Shown piece after piece: positions 17,783-25,941 of a DNA stretch of 64,000 bases (positions are counted from its first letter, which is position 1; each line of letters opens with the position of its first letter). This DNA is from Oscillospiraceae bacterium (GTDB lineage Bacteria; Bacillota; Clostridia; Oscillospirales; Acutalibacteraceae). The translations under genes and the position numbers were made by a program. The stretch is from assembly GCA_022650485.1 (NCBI GenBank), contig JALCPP010000003.1, positions 186,001-250,000 of the forward strand, written 5' to 3'. The notes beneath the pieces were generated by a model. The model saw only the letters and a list, made by a program, of their open reading frames with translations, did no database searches and had not been told where the DNA came from.

Positions 17783-18475
17783 TTATTTATTTCGGTTCAT
17801 ATAAGGCTGAATTGTGGTCATGTGTTCCGCAAAGCCGTCAATTTGTTCCTGCGTCCAGGCAGGGGCATTAATTCGCGCTGTGTCACAGGGCTTGAACTGT
17901 TCCGGTTTCCGGTAACGGTTCAGCGACCAGCGGGGAACGGGCGGAAGTTCAGAAGCCATTTGCAGCAGATCTTTCTCTGTCAGCTGGGGAATGACGGTGG
18001 TGCGGATTTCAAAAGAAACATCGCTGTCCAAAAGCATTTTGATGGTTGTTTGAACCGACTTCGCGTCGGCATGCGGGCCGCAGATTTCATGGTAGCGCGC
18101 TGCCGGAGCTTTATAATCGATCGCATAGTAGCTGCACACGCCGCTTTTCAGTACGGCAGAGACCGCCTCAGGGCTGGAACCGTTGGTATCCAGCTTTACC
18201 TGATATCCCAGTGATTTGAATTTTTGCAGTGTTTCCACCAGGTCGGACTGCAAAGTCGGTTCTCCTCCCGTCAGCACGACGGCGTCCAGCAGACCCGCAC
18301 GTTTTTTTAAGAAAGCCCAGACCGCATTGGGGTCAAGAATTTCGTGCGGACCGCTGAAAAGTGAACGGTTGTGGCAGAAGAAGCAGTCAAAATTACAGCC
18401 TGGTACAAACAGCACACAGGAAACCAGCCCGGGGTAATCAACCAGAGAACTTTTTTGAATTCCGGAAAAAATCAT
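17783..18475 (-). CDS. nrdG: Anaerobic RNR activating enzyme
   Basis: A radical SAM enzyme of 230 residues that installs the glycyl radical on NrdD using S-adenosylmethionine and a 4Fe-4S cluster. The cluster motif is CNFDCFFCHN (CxxxCxxC), followed by VVLTGGEPTLQ, the SAM-binding GGE motif, and KLDTNGSSPE. The start overlaps the nrdD stop by 4 bases, so the pair is translationally coupled. The length fits the longer NrdG/pflA-like form found in Clostridia. Confidence 0.93.
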   Translation of the reverse strand: MIFSGIQKSSLVDYPGLVSCVLFVPGCNFDCFFCHNRSLFSGPHEILDPNAVWAFLKKRAGLLDAVVLTGGEPTLQSDLVETLQKFKSLGYQVKLDTNGSSPEAVSAVLKSGVCSYYAIDYKAPAARYHEICGPHADAKSVQTTIKMLLDSDVSFEIRTTVIPQLTEKDLLQMASELPPVPRWSLNRYRKPEQFKPCDTARINAPAWTQEQIDGFAEHMTTIQPYMNRNK

Positions 18476-20568
18476 AATGTCTGCTCCCGAATTACGTATT
18501 TTTTCCTTTCGTGGTATTCTTCCTGTTTGCCGCGGTTAAAGTTTTGAACCGGACGCAGATAACCGACAACACGGCTCCAGACTTCTGCGGGCTTACCGCA
18601 GTGGGGGCAGGTGAAATGTTCCCCAGGAAGGTAACCGTGGTCGCTGCAGATGGAGAAAGTCGGCGTAAGAGAGATATAGGGGAGCTTGTATTTCGTGAAA
18701 ATTTTGCGAATCAGGCGCTTCGCGGCTTCCGTGTCATGAATTTCTTCCCCAAGGTAGAAATGCAGCACGGTTCCGCCCGTATAAAGGGACTGCAGTTCGT
18801 CCTGAAGGTCCAGTGTCTCAAAAATATCGTCCGTGTAGCCAACCGGGAGCTGGGTGGAGTTGGTGTAATAAGGTTCGCTTGCTCCGGCTGTAATGATTTC
18901 CGGATACCGCGCTTTATCCAGTCTGGCCAAGCTGTAGCTTGCCCCTTCGGCGGGCGTTGCTTCCAAATTATAATAGTGGCCGGTTTCTTCCTGGATGTCA
19001 CGCATAAAGTCACGCATGTAGTTAAGAGTTTTAATCGCAAATTTCTGACCCATTTCGGTGGTCAGGTCACAATCGGCGCCAAACAGATTCATGCAGGCTT
19101 CGTTCATGCCGATTAATCCGATGGTGTTGAAATGGTTGTGCCAGTAATCCCCGGTTTTTGCCTTAACGTCTTTCAGATAATTGCGGGAGTATGGGTACAG
19201 CCCGTGCTCGGTCTGTTCCTCAATCACTTTGCGCTTAATCTCCAGACTTTCTTTTGCAATATTCATTTCCCGCCACAGGCGCATGCGGAATTCGGATTCA
19301 CTTTTTGAAACATAGGCGATGCGCGGCAGATTAATGGTAACGACCCCGATCGAACCGGTCAGCGGATTTGAGCCGAACAGTCCGCCGCCGCGTTTGCGCA
19401 GCTCGCTTTTATCGATGCGCAGACGGCAGCACATGGAAAGTGCGTCTTCCGGCGAAAGGTCTGAGTTAATGTAATTGGAGAAGTAGGGAATTCCGTATTT
19501 GCAGGTGATTTCCATAAAGCGGTTGACAACGGGGCTGTCCCACTGGAAATCTTTTGTTACATTGATGGTCGGAATCGGGAAGGTGAACACACGACCTTTG
19601 CTGTCGCCTTCCATCATCACATCGCAGAAAGCCAGGTTCAGCAGGTCCATCTCTTTTTGGAAATCGCCGTATTTTTCCGGCATAATGGCTCCGCCGACCG
19701 TCACATTCTGGTCGCGAAGGGTGCGCGGCACGACGATGTCGAACGTCAGGTTGGAAAACGGGCACTGAAAACCGACGCGGGTCGGAACATTCAGGTTGAA
19801 AATAAATTCCTGAAGAGCCTGCTTCACGGATTTATAATCCAGATTGTCATAGCGGACGAACGGCGCGCAGTAGGTGTCGAACGAAGACCAGGCCTGGGCA
19901 CCGGCAGTTTCACCTTGTGTTGTAAAGGTGGAGTTGACGATTTGCCCCAGAAAAGCGCGCAGATGCTTTGGCGGCCTGGATTCCACTTTGCCGGGAACCC
20001 CGCCGAAGCCGCCCTGCAAAATCTGGCGCAGGTCCCATCCGGCGCAGTACGGGCCGAAAAACCCGAGGTCGTGGATATGGATGTCACCGGAAAGATGAGC
20101 ATCCCGGATTTCCTGCGGATAGATTTCATGCAGCCAGTAGTTCTTTGTGAACGCCTCGCGAACATAGTTGTTCAGCCCGTTAATGGACTTTTGTGTGTTG
20201 GCGTTTTCATTGATTTTCCAGTCTCTGTCGTTTAAGTATTTGCCGAACATGTTGATGGTTGCGCCGATCAGAGCGTTGGATTCACGCGCGGAACGCCTTT
20301 TTTCACGGTAAAGGATGTAGGCTTTTGCCGTTTTGGCGTGGCCTTCCTCAATCAGAATTTTTTCTACAATATCCTGAATTCCCTCTACCTCGGCGATCCT
20401 GTCCGGGTATTTTTGATCCGCCATTTGCACAACTTTGTTTGCCAGACGTTCCGAGGTCGCAAAATCGTCGCCGCCGACTGCGGTTGCGGCTTTAAAAATC
20501 GCCCAGACGATTTTCTCTTTTTGAAACGGCACTCTGGAACGGTCCCTTTTAATAATGTATTTCAGCAT
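18472..20568 (-). CDS. nrdD: Anaerobic ribonucleoside-triphosphate reductase
   Basis: Class III ribonucleotide reductase, 698 residues, making deoxyribonucleotides from NTPs without oxygen. Order of domains: ATP-cone (about 1-95, YIIKRDRSRVPFQKEKIVWA), the ten-stranded barrel with active-site cysteines, a zinc-binding CPHCG motif near the C-terminus, and the glycyl-radical loop RVVGYLRPVQNFNRGKQEEY, with the radical on the Gly of RVVGYL. ATG 20568 is preceded by GGAGG. Two NrdR-type boxes lie just upstream. An intact, standard gene for an anaerobe. Confidence 0.97.
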   Translation of the reverse strand: MLKYIIKRDRSRVPFQKEKIVWAIFKAATAVGGDDFATSERLANKVVQMADQKYPDRIAEVEGIQDIVEKILIEEGHAKTAKAYILYREKRRSARESNALIGATINMFGKYLNDRDWKINENANTQKSINGLNNYVREAFTKNYWLHEIYPQEIRDAHLSGDIHIHDLGFFGPYCAGWDLRQILQGGFGGVPGKVESRPPKHLRAFLGQIVNSTFTTQGETAGAQAWSSFDTYCAPFVRYDNLDYKSVKQALQEFIFNLNVPTRVGFQCPFSNLTFDIVVPRTLRDQNVTVGGAIMPEKYGDFQKEMDLLNLAFCDVMMEGDSKGRVFTFPIPTINVTKDFQWDSPVVNRFMEITCKYGIPYFSNYINSDLSPEDALSMCCRLRIDKSELRKRGGGLFGSNPLTGSIGVVTINLPRIAYVSKSESEFRMRLWREMNIAKESLEIKRKVIEEQTEHGLYPYSRNYLKDVKAKTGDYWHNHFNTIGLIGMNEACMNLFGADCDLTTEMGQKFAIKTLNYMRDFMRDIQEETGHYYNLEATPAEGASYSLARLDKARYPEIITAGASEPYYTNSTQLPVGYTDDIFETLDLQDELQSLYTGGTVLHFYLGEEIHDTEAAKRLIRKIFTKYKLPYISLTPTFSICSDHGYLPGEHFTCPHCGKPAEVWSRVVGYLRPVQNFNRGKQEEYHERKKYVIREQTL

Positions 20569-20599
20569 GAACCATCCTCCCCTTTTACTTCTCTCTTAG

Positions 20600-20643
20600 A
20601 CAATATATAGTTATCCACTTCGTAACGAATGCTATATATATTA
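20600..20643 (-). promoter_or_regulatory. Paired NrdR boxes before nrdD
   Basis: ACAATATATAGT (20600-20611) and GCTATATATATT (20631-20642) both resemble the NrdR consensus (ACACTATATATTGT in either direction). Their centres are about 31 bases apart, three helical turns, which is the spacing NrdR sites show in known operons. They sit 30-75 bases before the nrdD start. The nrdR gene itself is not in the window. Confidence 0.75.
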
Positions 20644-20694
20644 ATCTTTCCGTTGACAGTTGTCAATAGGAAGGGAGAAAGGATCACCGAAAAA

Positions 20695-21120
20695 TCAGTT
20701 TTTCTTCTTCTTACAGCAGTCCCGGCAGTAGCCGTAAATTTCAAGACTATGGCCCGTTACATCAAAGCCGGTTTGGCAGGTTAGCTTTTTTTCATACGTT
20801 TCCAGCGGGCAGTCGTCAAGCGGAAACATTTTGTGGCAGCCCAGACAGACTAAGTAATGCCGGTGTGTATCGTCAAGTTCAAATAAGGCACCGGACTCAT
20901 CCACGGTGTTCAGGCGGCGCACTGCCTTTTTATTGACCAAAATTTCTAAAACACGGTAAACGGTGGAAAGGCTGACCGTGCCGCCCTGTTGGCGCAGTGC
21001 TAAAAAAATGTTTTCTGCGGAAACGGGGCGTGTGCTTTGTTCCAGAATTTTAATAATTTCACGGCGCTGGCGTGTAATTTTCAGTCCGCAGTTTTTCAAG
21101 CGGCGTTCGCTGTTTTCCAT
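20695..21120 (-). CDS. zur: Fur-family regulator, probably Zur
   Basis: A 141-residue Fur-superfamily repressor: winged helix with LKITRQRREIIKILEQST and VSLSTVYRVLEIL, then a metal-binding domain with HRHYLVCLGCHKMFPL and a C-terminal CRDCC plus a lysine tail. It is the last gene of the znuA-znuC-znuB transcription unit (5 bases after the permease), so a zinc-sensing role is likely: Zn-bound repressor would shut off the transporter. Start: ATG 21120 lies 8 bases after AGGAG; the further in-frame start at 21141 is within the permease gene. Specificity for zinc rather than manganese or iron is inferred from context. Confidence 0.8.
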   Translation of the reverse strand: MENSERRLKNCGLKITRQRREIIKILEQSTRPVSAENIFLALRQQGGTVSLSTVYRVLEILVNKKAVRRLNTVDESGALFELDDTHRHYLVCLGCHKMFPLDDCPLETYEKKLTCQTGFDVTGHSLEIYGYCRDCCKKKKN

Positions 21121-21124
21121 ACAA

Positions 21125-21961
21125 TCAACTCCTGGATTCAACTTTGTGCTGCGCGGCCCGGCGCCGTCCGCGCAGTATGTACACGATGAGGTAACATACA
21201 GCTGACAGGATTACAATGCAGGCTCCCGATGCAATGTTCAATGTGTAGGAAATCCAAAGTCCGGCCAGGCAGAACACAGCTCCGAAAAGGATGGACAAAA
21301 AAATCCGTTTTCCAAAGCTGTTTGTCAGCAATCCCGCCACGGCCGCAGGAGCGGTGAGCAGTGCCAGAACCAGAATAATACCGACTACACGAATCAGGAC
21401 AACGACGGTCATTGCGACCAGAACCAGAAGAATGTAGTTCAGGCGCACGGTGTTGATGCCCATAACGGCGGCAAATTCGCCGTCAAACAAAAACGCCTTC
21501 CAGGTATCGTAAAAGCTGGCCACCGCAATTACGACCAGTGCGGTCAGGCAGAGCATCAAAAGGATATCGCTTTGTGTGACGGACAGAATATTCCCAAACA
21601 GATAGGATGTAATGTCGGGCGGATACCCCGGCGTCAGTGCGATGAAAAGAATGCCCAGCGCCATGCCGAACGACCAGAACAGGCCGATGACAACGTCGGA
21701 GTTGGTTGATTTTCTCCGGCTGATTCGGCCGATGGCAAGGGCACCGCCGACTGCGAACAGAAAGGCACCCAGAATGGGCTCGAATCCCAGCAGGTAGCCC
21801 AGCCCGACACCGCCGTAGGAAGTGTGCGCGATGCCGCCGCTGAGCATGACAAGTTTTTTTTCAATAATGATGACGCCGATGATGCCGCAGACGATGCTGG
21901 AAAGCAGCCCGGCGAGCATGGCATTTTGAAGGAACTGGTATTTTAACAGCGCGGAAATCAT
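21125..21961 (-). CDS. znuB: Zinc/manganese ABC transporter permease
   Basis: A 278-residue ABC-3 family permease with about eight hydrophobic helices. The family motifs GGIAHTSYGGVGLGYLLG and a later LALLTAPAAVAGLLTNSF segment are present, as is the usual basic C-terminus. It forms the membrane channel of the metal importer whose ATPase (21962) and binding lipoprotein (22738) are encoded immediately upstream. It ends 5 bases before the start of the Fur-type regulator. Confidence 0.92.
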   Translation of the reverse strand: MISALLKYQFLQNAMLAGLLSSIVCGIIGVIIIEKKLVMLSGGIAHTSYGGVGLGYLLGFEPILGAFLFAVGGALAIGRISRRKSTNSDVVIGLFWSFGMALGILFIALTPGYPPDITSYLFGNILSVTQSDILLMLCLTALVVIAVASFYDTWKAFLFDGEFAAVMGINTVRLNYILLVLVAMTVVVLIRVVGIILVLALLTAPAAVAGLLTNSFGKRIFLSILFGAVFCLAGLWISYTLNIASGACIVILSAVCYLIVYILRGRRRAAQHKVESRS

Positions 21962-22741
21962 TTACTGGTCCTCCCCATGTGTTTTCAAAACCCGGTGCGG
22001 TACACCGTGCGCGATCAGGTCGACCGGGCAGCCGTACAGAGCATTCACCGTTTTTCGGTCCAGCTCCGGTTCGCCGTGGTATACCAGCCGTCTGTTCAGA
22101 CAGGCAATTCTGTGTACCTGTGACGATACCGCCATCATATCGTGTGTGACGAGTAAAATGGTCATTTTGCGATTGAGGTTTCCGAGCAGGTCAAAAATTT
22201 GTCTGCGCGATTTTGCGTCTACACTTGCGGTTGGTTCGTCGAGCAAAAGAATTCTTGGGTTTTCCGCCAATGCGCGGGCAACCAGCATCTTTTGAAATTC
22301 CCCGCCGGACAGGCCGCCGATTTGACGGCGGGCAAGGCCTGAAATACCGACTTGCCGCATGGCGGAATCGGCAGCCGCGCGGTCCGCGCCTGTGTAACGG
22401 TGAAACGGGAGATGACCCCGCGTCAGGCGGCCGGTCAAAACGACCTCTTGCACGGTGACGGGAAAATGGCGGTCGACAGATGCGAACTGGGGAACATAAC
22501 CGACCAGAGTCCCGGTTCTTCCCGGGGCTTTTCCACAGATCCGGATTGTGCCGGCGCAGGTGGGAACCAGACCGAGAATGGAACGCAGCAGGGTGGTCTT
22601 GCCGCCCCCGTTCGGCCCGATTATTCCCAGGTATTCGCCGGACTTTACCGTTAGATTTACATCGGTTAAGGCAGGCAGTGAGCCGTACTGCACCGAAAGG
22701 TGCTGGATGTGAATGATTTCCTCATTGGGTTGTACTGTCAT
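21962..22741 (-). CDS. znuC: Zinc/manganese ABC transporter ATPase
   Basis: A 259-residue ABC ATPase: Walker A GPNGGGKTT (about residue 42), Q-loop VPQF, signature LSGGEFQKMLVARAL, Walker B ILLLDEPTASVD and the switch His in THDM. It powers uptake through the adjacent permease. It overlaps the substrate-binding gene by 4 bases and abuts the permease gene, so all are translated together. The extra C-terminal stretch after the core may be regulatory. Confidence 0.93.
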   Translation of the reverse strand: MTVQPNEEIIHIQHLSVQYGSLPALTDVNLTVKSGEYLGIIGPNGGGKTTLLRSILGLVPTCAGTIRICGKAPGRTGTLVGYVPQFASVDRHFPVTVQEVVLTGRLTRGHLPFHRYTGADRAAADSAMRQVGISGLARRQIGGLSGGEFQKMLVARALAENPRILLLDEPTASVDAKSRRQIFDLLGNLNRKMTILLVTHDMMAVSSQVHRIACLNRRLVYHGEPELDRKTVNALYGCPVDLIAHGVPHRVLKTHGEDQ

Positions 22742-23625
22742 TTCATAGCCTCCGCCATGGTAGCCGCCATCTTTTTCAAGTTTTCAATATAATCGGCGGC
22801 AAGCGGGGACAAGCCGATGGTTTTTCCACCGATTTCTTCCGCAAAAGCTTTGGACTGTTTACTGTCGATTTCATCCTGATAGAAAATAGCCTTGACTCCC
22901 TGTTCCTTGGCCAGGTCAACCATTTTCTGCAAATGCTGGGGAGTTGCCTCTTTTCCCTCTTCCTGCAACGCATACATGGTCAGGCCATAGTCCTCGGCAA
23001 GGTAGCCGAAGGCCGGGTGGAACACCAGAAAGCTTTTGCTTTCAATTTTTGAAAAAATCTGCTTTAGTTCCTGATCTAATGAGTCAAGATTTTGAGAGTA
23101 TGCTTTCGCGTTTTCCTCATACTGGTCTTTGTTCTGCGGGTCCAGCTCGCCGCATTGTTCCGCAATGGTTTCCACCATAACCTTTGCCCGCTTTGGGGAA
23201 AGCCAGATATGCGGGTCGCGTTCGCCGGAAGCAAAGGTGCGGTCCTCATATTGTTTTGCAACCGCGTCCTGCAGCCGGATGATTTTGGTGCTGCTCTGGT
23301 CTGCAACGACTGGAAGAATCGTTGCTTCCTCCGCCGGCACACCAACTGCAAAATACAGGCTGGCGTTGGCCAGCTCTTCTTTTTCTTTCGGGGTTGGCTC
23401 ATAATTTTCGGGACTGTATCCGGGCGGTACCGAGGTAATGACTGTCATTAAATCTCCGCAGACCGCTTTTGCAAAAGTTGCTTCCGGTACAACGGTGACG
23501 GCTACGACCGGCTTTTTGCCGGAAACTGAAGATGAATCTGCGTTTTGGCTTGAACGGGATGTGCAAGCCGTCAGTGTGGTTAAAAGCAGAAGCAATGCGC
23601 AGGCGGCACTTAACAATCGTTTCAT
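22738..23625 (-). CDS. znuA: Zinc/manganese ABC transporter binding lipoprotein
   Basis: A cluster A-I metal-binding lipoprotein of 295 residues. The signal peptide ends in a lipobox (TTLTAC), so the mature protein is anchored by its Cys outside the membrane. Metal ligands visible are His in RDPHIWLSPK, His in VFHPAFGYLAEDYGL and an acidic residue in YQDEIDSK. The first ligand, normally His in a SPHTYEP motif, is replaced: GYSPENYEPTP. No His-rich loop is present. ATG 23625 follows GGAGAGAG by 4 bases, and a Fur-type dyad lies just upstream. First gene of znuA-znuC-znuB-zur. Confidence 0.9.
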   Translation of the reverse strand: MKRLLSAACALLLLLTTLTACTSRSSQNADSSSVSGKKPVVAVTVVPEATFAKAVCGDLMTVITSVPPGYSPENYEPTPKEKEELANASLYFAVGVPAEEATILPVVADQSSTKIIRLQDAVAKQYEDRTFASGERDPHIWLSPKRAKVMVETIAEQCGELDPQNKDQYEENAKAYSQNLDSLDQELKQIFSKIESKSFLVFHPAFGYLAEDYGLTMYALQEEGKEATPQHLQKMVDLAKEQGVKAIFYQDEIDSKQSKAFAEEIGGKTIGLSPLAADYIENLKKMAATMAEAMK

Positions 23626-23649
23626 CAATCTCTCTCCATTCAAATGCGA

Positions 23650-23671
23650 ATAATTTGCATTAGCATATTAT
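23650..23671 (-). promoter_or_regulatory. Fur/Zur-type operator before znuA
   Basis: A 22-base dyad with ATAAT-TGC on the left and GCA-ATTAT on the right lies 25 bases before the znuA start. The position and AT-rich form are those of a Fur-superfamily operator and fit self-control by the operon's own repressor. Confidence 0.55.
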
Positions 23672-23790
23672 CATGGATTATTGATTTTGTAAAGTGCATT
23701 TTATTTTATGGAGCAGGAGGAAAAATATTTTTGAAAATGTGTATAAATTGTAAATACGCGGAAATATTACATGACGAAAGGGGTAATATC

Positions 23791-24000
23791 ATGCTTGATA
23801 AAATCGCTTTGATTCTTGTTATTGTCGGGGGGTTGAATTGGGGTTCCATCGGCCTTTTCGGGTTTGACATTGTTTCATGGATTTTCGGCGGGCAGCTTAC
23901 GGCAGGCAGCCGTGTCGTCTTTGTTGTGGTGGCAATCTCTGCACTGTGGTGCTTACGGTTTTTATTCCACGACGAGGACGAACCTGTTCACAACGCATAG
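23791..24000 (+). CDS. DUF378 membrane protein
   Basis: A 69-residue protein with two transmembrane helices and the DUF378 (YuzA) signature GGLNWGSIGLFGFDIV between them. The second helix is VVFVVVAISALWCLRFLF, and an acidic tail follows. The family is common in Firmicutes and has no known function. ATG 23791 follows AAAGGGG. It has its own terminator and is divergent from the zinc operon. Confidence 0.88.
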   Translation: MLDKIALILVIVGGLNWGSIGLFGFDIVSWIFGGQLTAGSRVVFVVVAISALWCLRFLFHDEDEPVHNA

Positions 24001-24016
24001 TCTGTTCCAACTTTAA

Positions 24017-24055
24017 AATAGCCGTCGTTTCGGTAAAACCGGAACGGCGGCTTTT
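24017..24055 (+). terminator. Intrinsic terminator after the DUF378 gene
   Basis: AGCCGTCGTTTCGG (24020-24033) pairs with CCGGAACGGCGGCT (24039-24052), with G-T pairs, followed by TTTT. Confidence 0.75.
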
Positions 24056-24080
24056 GTAATGCCGGATTTTAAAAAAGCAA

Positions 24081-24845
24081 TCAGGCTTTGTTCTTTTCGT
24101 AAATCATTCGCAGCCCCTGCAAAAGGAGGGTGTCACTGTATATGATTTTTCGTTCGCACTGTTCAATGATTTCCTTTGAAAGGCCGCCTGTTGCGACCGT
24201 GCTGCATTTTTTTCCCAGTTCCCGTTCCATGTGGGCGCACATGCCGTCAATCATGCAGGCGGTTCCGTTAATGAGGCCGGAGCGCATGGATTCAGCTGTG
24301 TTGCCGCCGATAAAGTGTGCGGGCGCTTCCAGACTGACGGAAGGGAGCTGTGCCGTGCGGTTGGTCAGGGCATCCAGTGAAATGCCGACTCCCGGGGCGA
24401 TTGCGCCGCCAAGCATCCGCCGGTTTTCATCCAGTACCACAAAGGTGGTCGCGGTGCCCATATCAATAATAATGCAGGGCCCGCCGAACAGCTGTGCGGC
24501 AGCGGCACAACCGACGATCAGGTCTGCGCCCACCACTTCGGAATTGATGTCGATTTGAATGCCGGTTTTTGTTTTCGGCCCGACACAGACCGGGTCTGCT
24601 CCGGTCAGGCGGCGGATTGCCCGCTTGAGAGAAAGATTGACGGAAGGAACGACCGAACTGATTGCCGTGCCTTCAATCTGCTGAAAGGAAACGCCGTGAA
24701 TATCCAGAATTTCCCGCAGTTCGATTGCATACTGGTCTTCCATCCTCATGCGGTCCGTTGCCATACGCGAAACGAAGAGCAGCTTGTCCTCTTGATAGAC
24801 GCCCAGTGTGATGTTGGTGTTGCCGATATCCAGAACCAAAATCAT
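24081..24845 (-). CDS. coaX: Type III pantothenate kinase
   Basis: CoaX, 254 residues, phosphorylates pantothenate in the first step of coenzyme A synthesis. Typical motifs are present: DIGNTNITLGVY at the start (phosphate-binding), GADLIVGCAAA, IDMGTATTFVVLDE and GGAIAPGVGISLDALTNRTA. The chosen ATG 24845 begins directly with MILVLDIGNTN, as in the family, and has AGGAG upstream; longer upstream reading does not resemble CoaX. It stands alone and has no obvious terminator of its own. Confidence 0.95.
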   Translation of the reverse strand: MILVLDIGNTNITLGVYQEDKLLFVSRMATDRMRMEDQYAIELREILDIHGVSFQQIEGTAISSVVPSVNLSLKRAIRRLTGADPVCVGPKTKTGIQIDINSEVVGADLIVGCAAAAQLFGGPCIIIDMGTATTFVVLDENRRMLGGAIAPGVGISLDALTNRTAQLPSVSLEAPAHFIGGNTAESMRSGLINGTACMIDGMCAHMERELGKKCSTVATGGLSKEIIEQCERKIIYSDTLLLQGLRMIYEKNKA

Positions 24846-25035
24846 ATTCCATTCGCTCCTGCTGAGGAAACCGGAGAGTCCTTTGCCCTTTATGTCCCCG
24901 TTTCCGTCATAAAATACCCATATTATAGCAAAGGACGTGCGGAAATGCAACGTGCGGCACCGGGAAAATTATTGGATTTTTTGCGGATTGTGATTTATAA
25001 TACAGAATAAAAGAAGGCGAGGAGGAGGGCAATGT

Positions 25036-25935
25036 ATGGAGAACACTGTTTACCCCGGCCGAAAGCGCAGGTTTGGTGACCACTATGATGCGTTCCGTAT
25101 TCGCAAGGGGGACCCGTTCTTTGCGGTCATTCCCCATGTGATGAAGAACAGAACAGGCAGCATGGTCCTTTTTGAGGAAAGTATCGAAATTACCCGTTTG
25201 GAACAATTCATTCGCCGCATGCGCAGGGAAACTGAAATGACGGATTTAAGTACCCTGCATGTTGTTATGGCTGCGGCGGTGCGGCTGTTTGCAATGCATC
25301 CGGGCCTGAACCGCTATATATCCGGCAGAAAGCTGTATGCAAGAAATCAGATTGCCCTTTCTATTGCCGTAAAAAATACAATGAGTGAAAAAGGGCAGGA
25401 AACGACCCTGAAGCTGGATTTTCCGCCCACAGATTCACTGGAGGATATCTGGAAAAAACTTCATGGAGAGATTGAAGCGGTCAAATGTTCCGCACAGAAT
25501 AACGATACATACCGCACCGCAGAGCTTTTAAAGCGGATGCCTGTTTGGATGCTCCGGTTTGTTGTGTTCCTTTTATGGCATATGGATGAAGGGGGCGTGA
25601 TGCCTCAGGCAATTCACGGTGTTTCTCCGTTTCACGCAAGCGCTTTTGTGGTCGATATCGGCTCCACCGGCATCGGTTCCGTCTATCATCACCTTTACGA
25701 TTTCGGGTCCTGCTCTACTTTTCTGTCCATCGGAAAAAAGGAAACATCATTTCGGCGGGGGCGTTACGGGAGCGTGCGGCCGGTTCGAACCATCAATTTT
25801 CGCTTTGTTGTGGATGAGCGGATTTGCGACGGCTATTATTATGCGCGGGCCATGCGCCATTTCCGGCGTATTTTAAGGCATCCCGAAGTTTTGCTGACCC
25901 CTTTGACAAAGGCTGTGCCGGACCCATGGCTCTGA
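25036..25935 (+). CDS. 2-oxoacid dehydrogenase E2-like protein, catalytic His missing
   Basis: A free-standing 299-residue protein with the chloramphenicol-acetyltransferase-like catalytic fold of dihydrolipoyl acyltransferases, but without lipoyl or peripheral-binding domains. The C-terminal segment is the counterpart of the E2 active-site motif HxxxDG; here it reads DERICDGYYYARAMRHF, with Glu261 in place of His. Asp265 and Gly266 are kept. Without the His, ordinary acyl transfer is unlikely; it may be a structural or binding protein. No E1 or E3 gene is nearby. Start: GAGGAGG is followed by ATG codons at 25032 and 25036; only 25036 is in frame. Convergent with feoB. Confidence 0.7.
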   Translation: MENTVYPGRKRRFGDHYDAFRIRKGDPFFAVIPHVMKNRTGSMVLFEESIEITRLEQFIRRMRRETEMTDLSTLHVVMAAAVRLFAMHPGLNRYISGRKLYARNQIALSIAVKNTMSEKGQETTLKLDFPPTDSLEDIWKKLHGEIEAVKCSAQNNDTYRTAELLKRMPVWMLRFVVFLLWHMDEGGVMPQAIHGVSPFHASAFVVDIGSTGIGSVYHHLYDFGSCSTFLSIGKKETSFRRGRYGSVRPVRTINFRFVVDERICDGYYYARAMRHFRRILRHPEVLLTPLTKAVPDPWL

Positions 25936-25941
25936 CCAATG

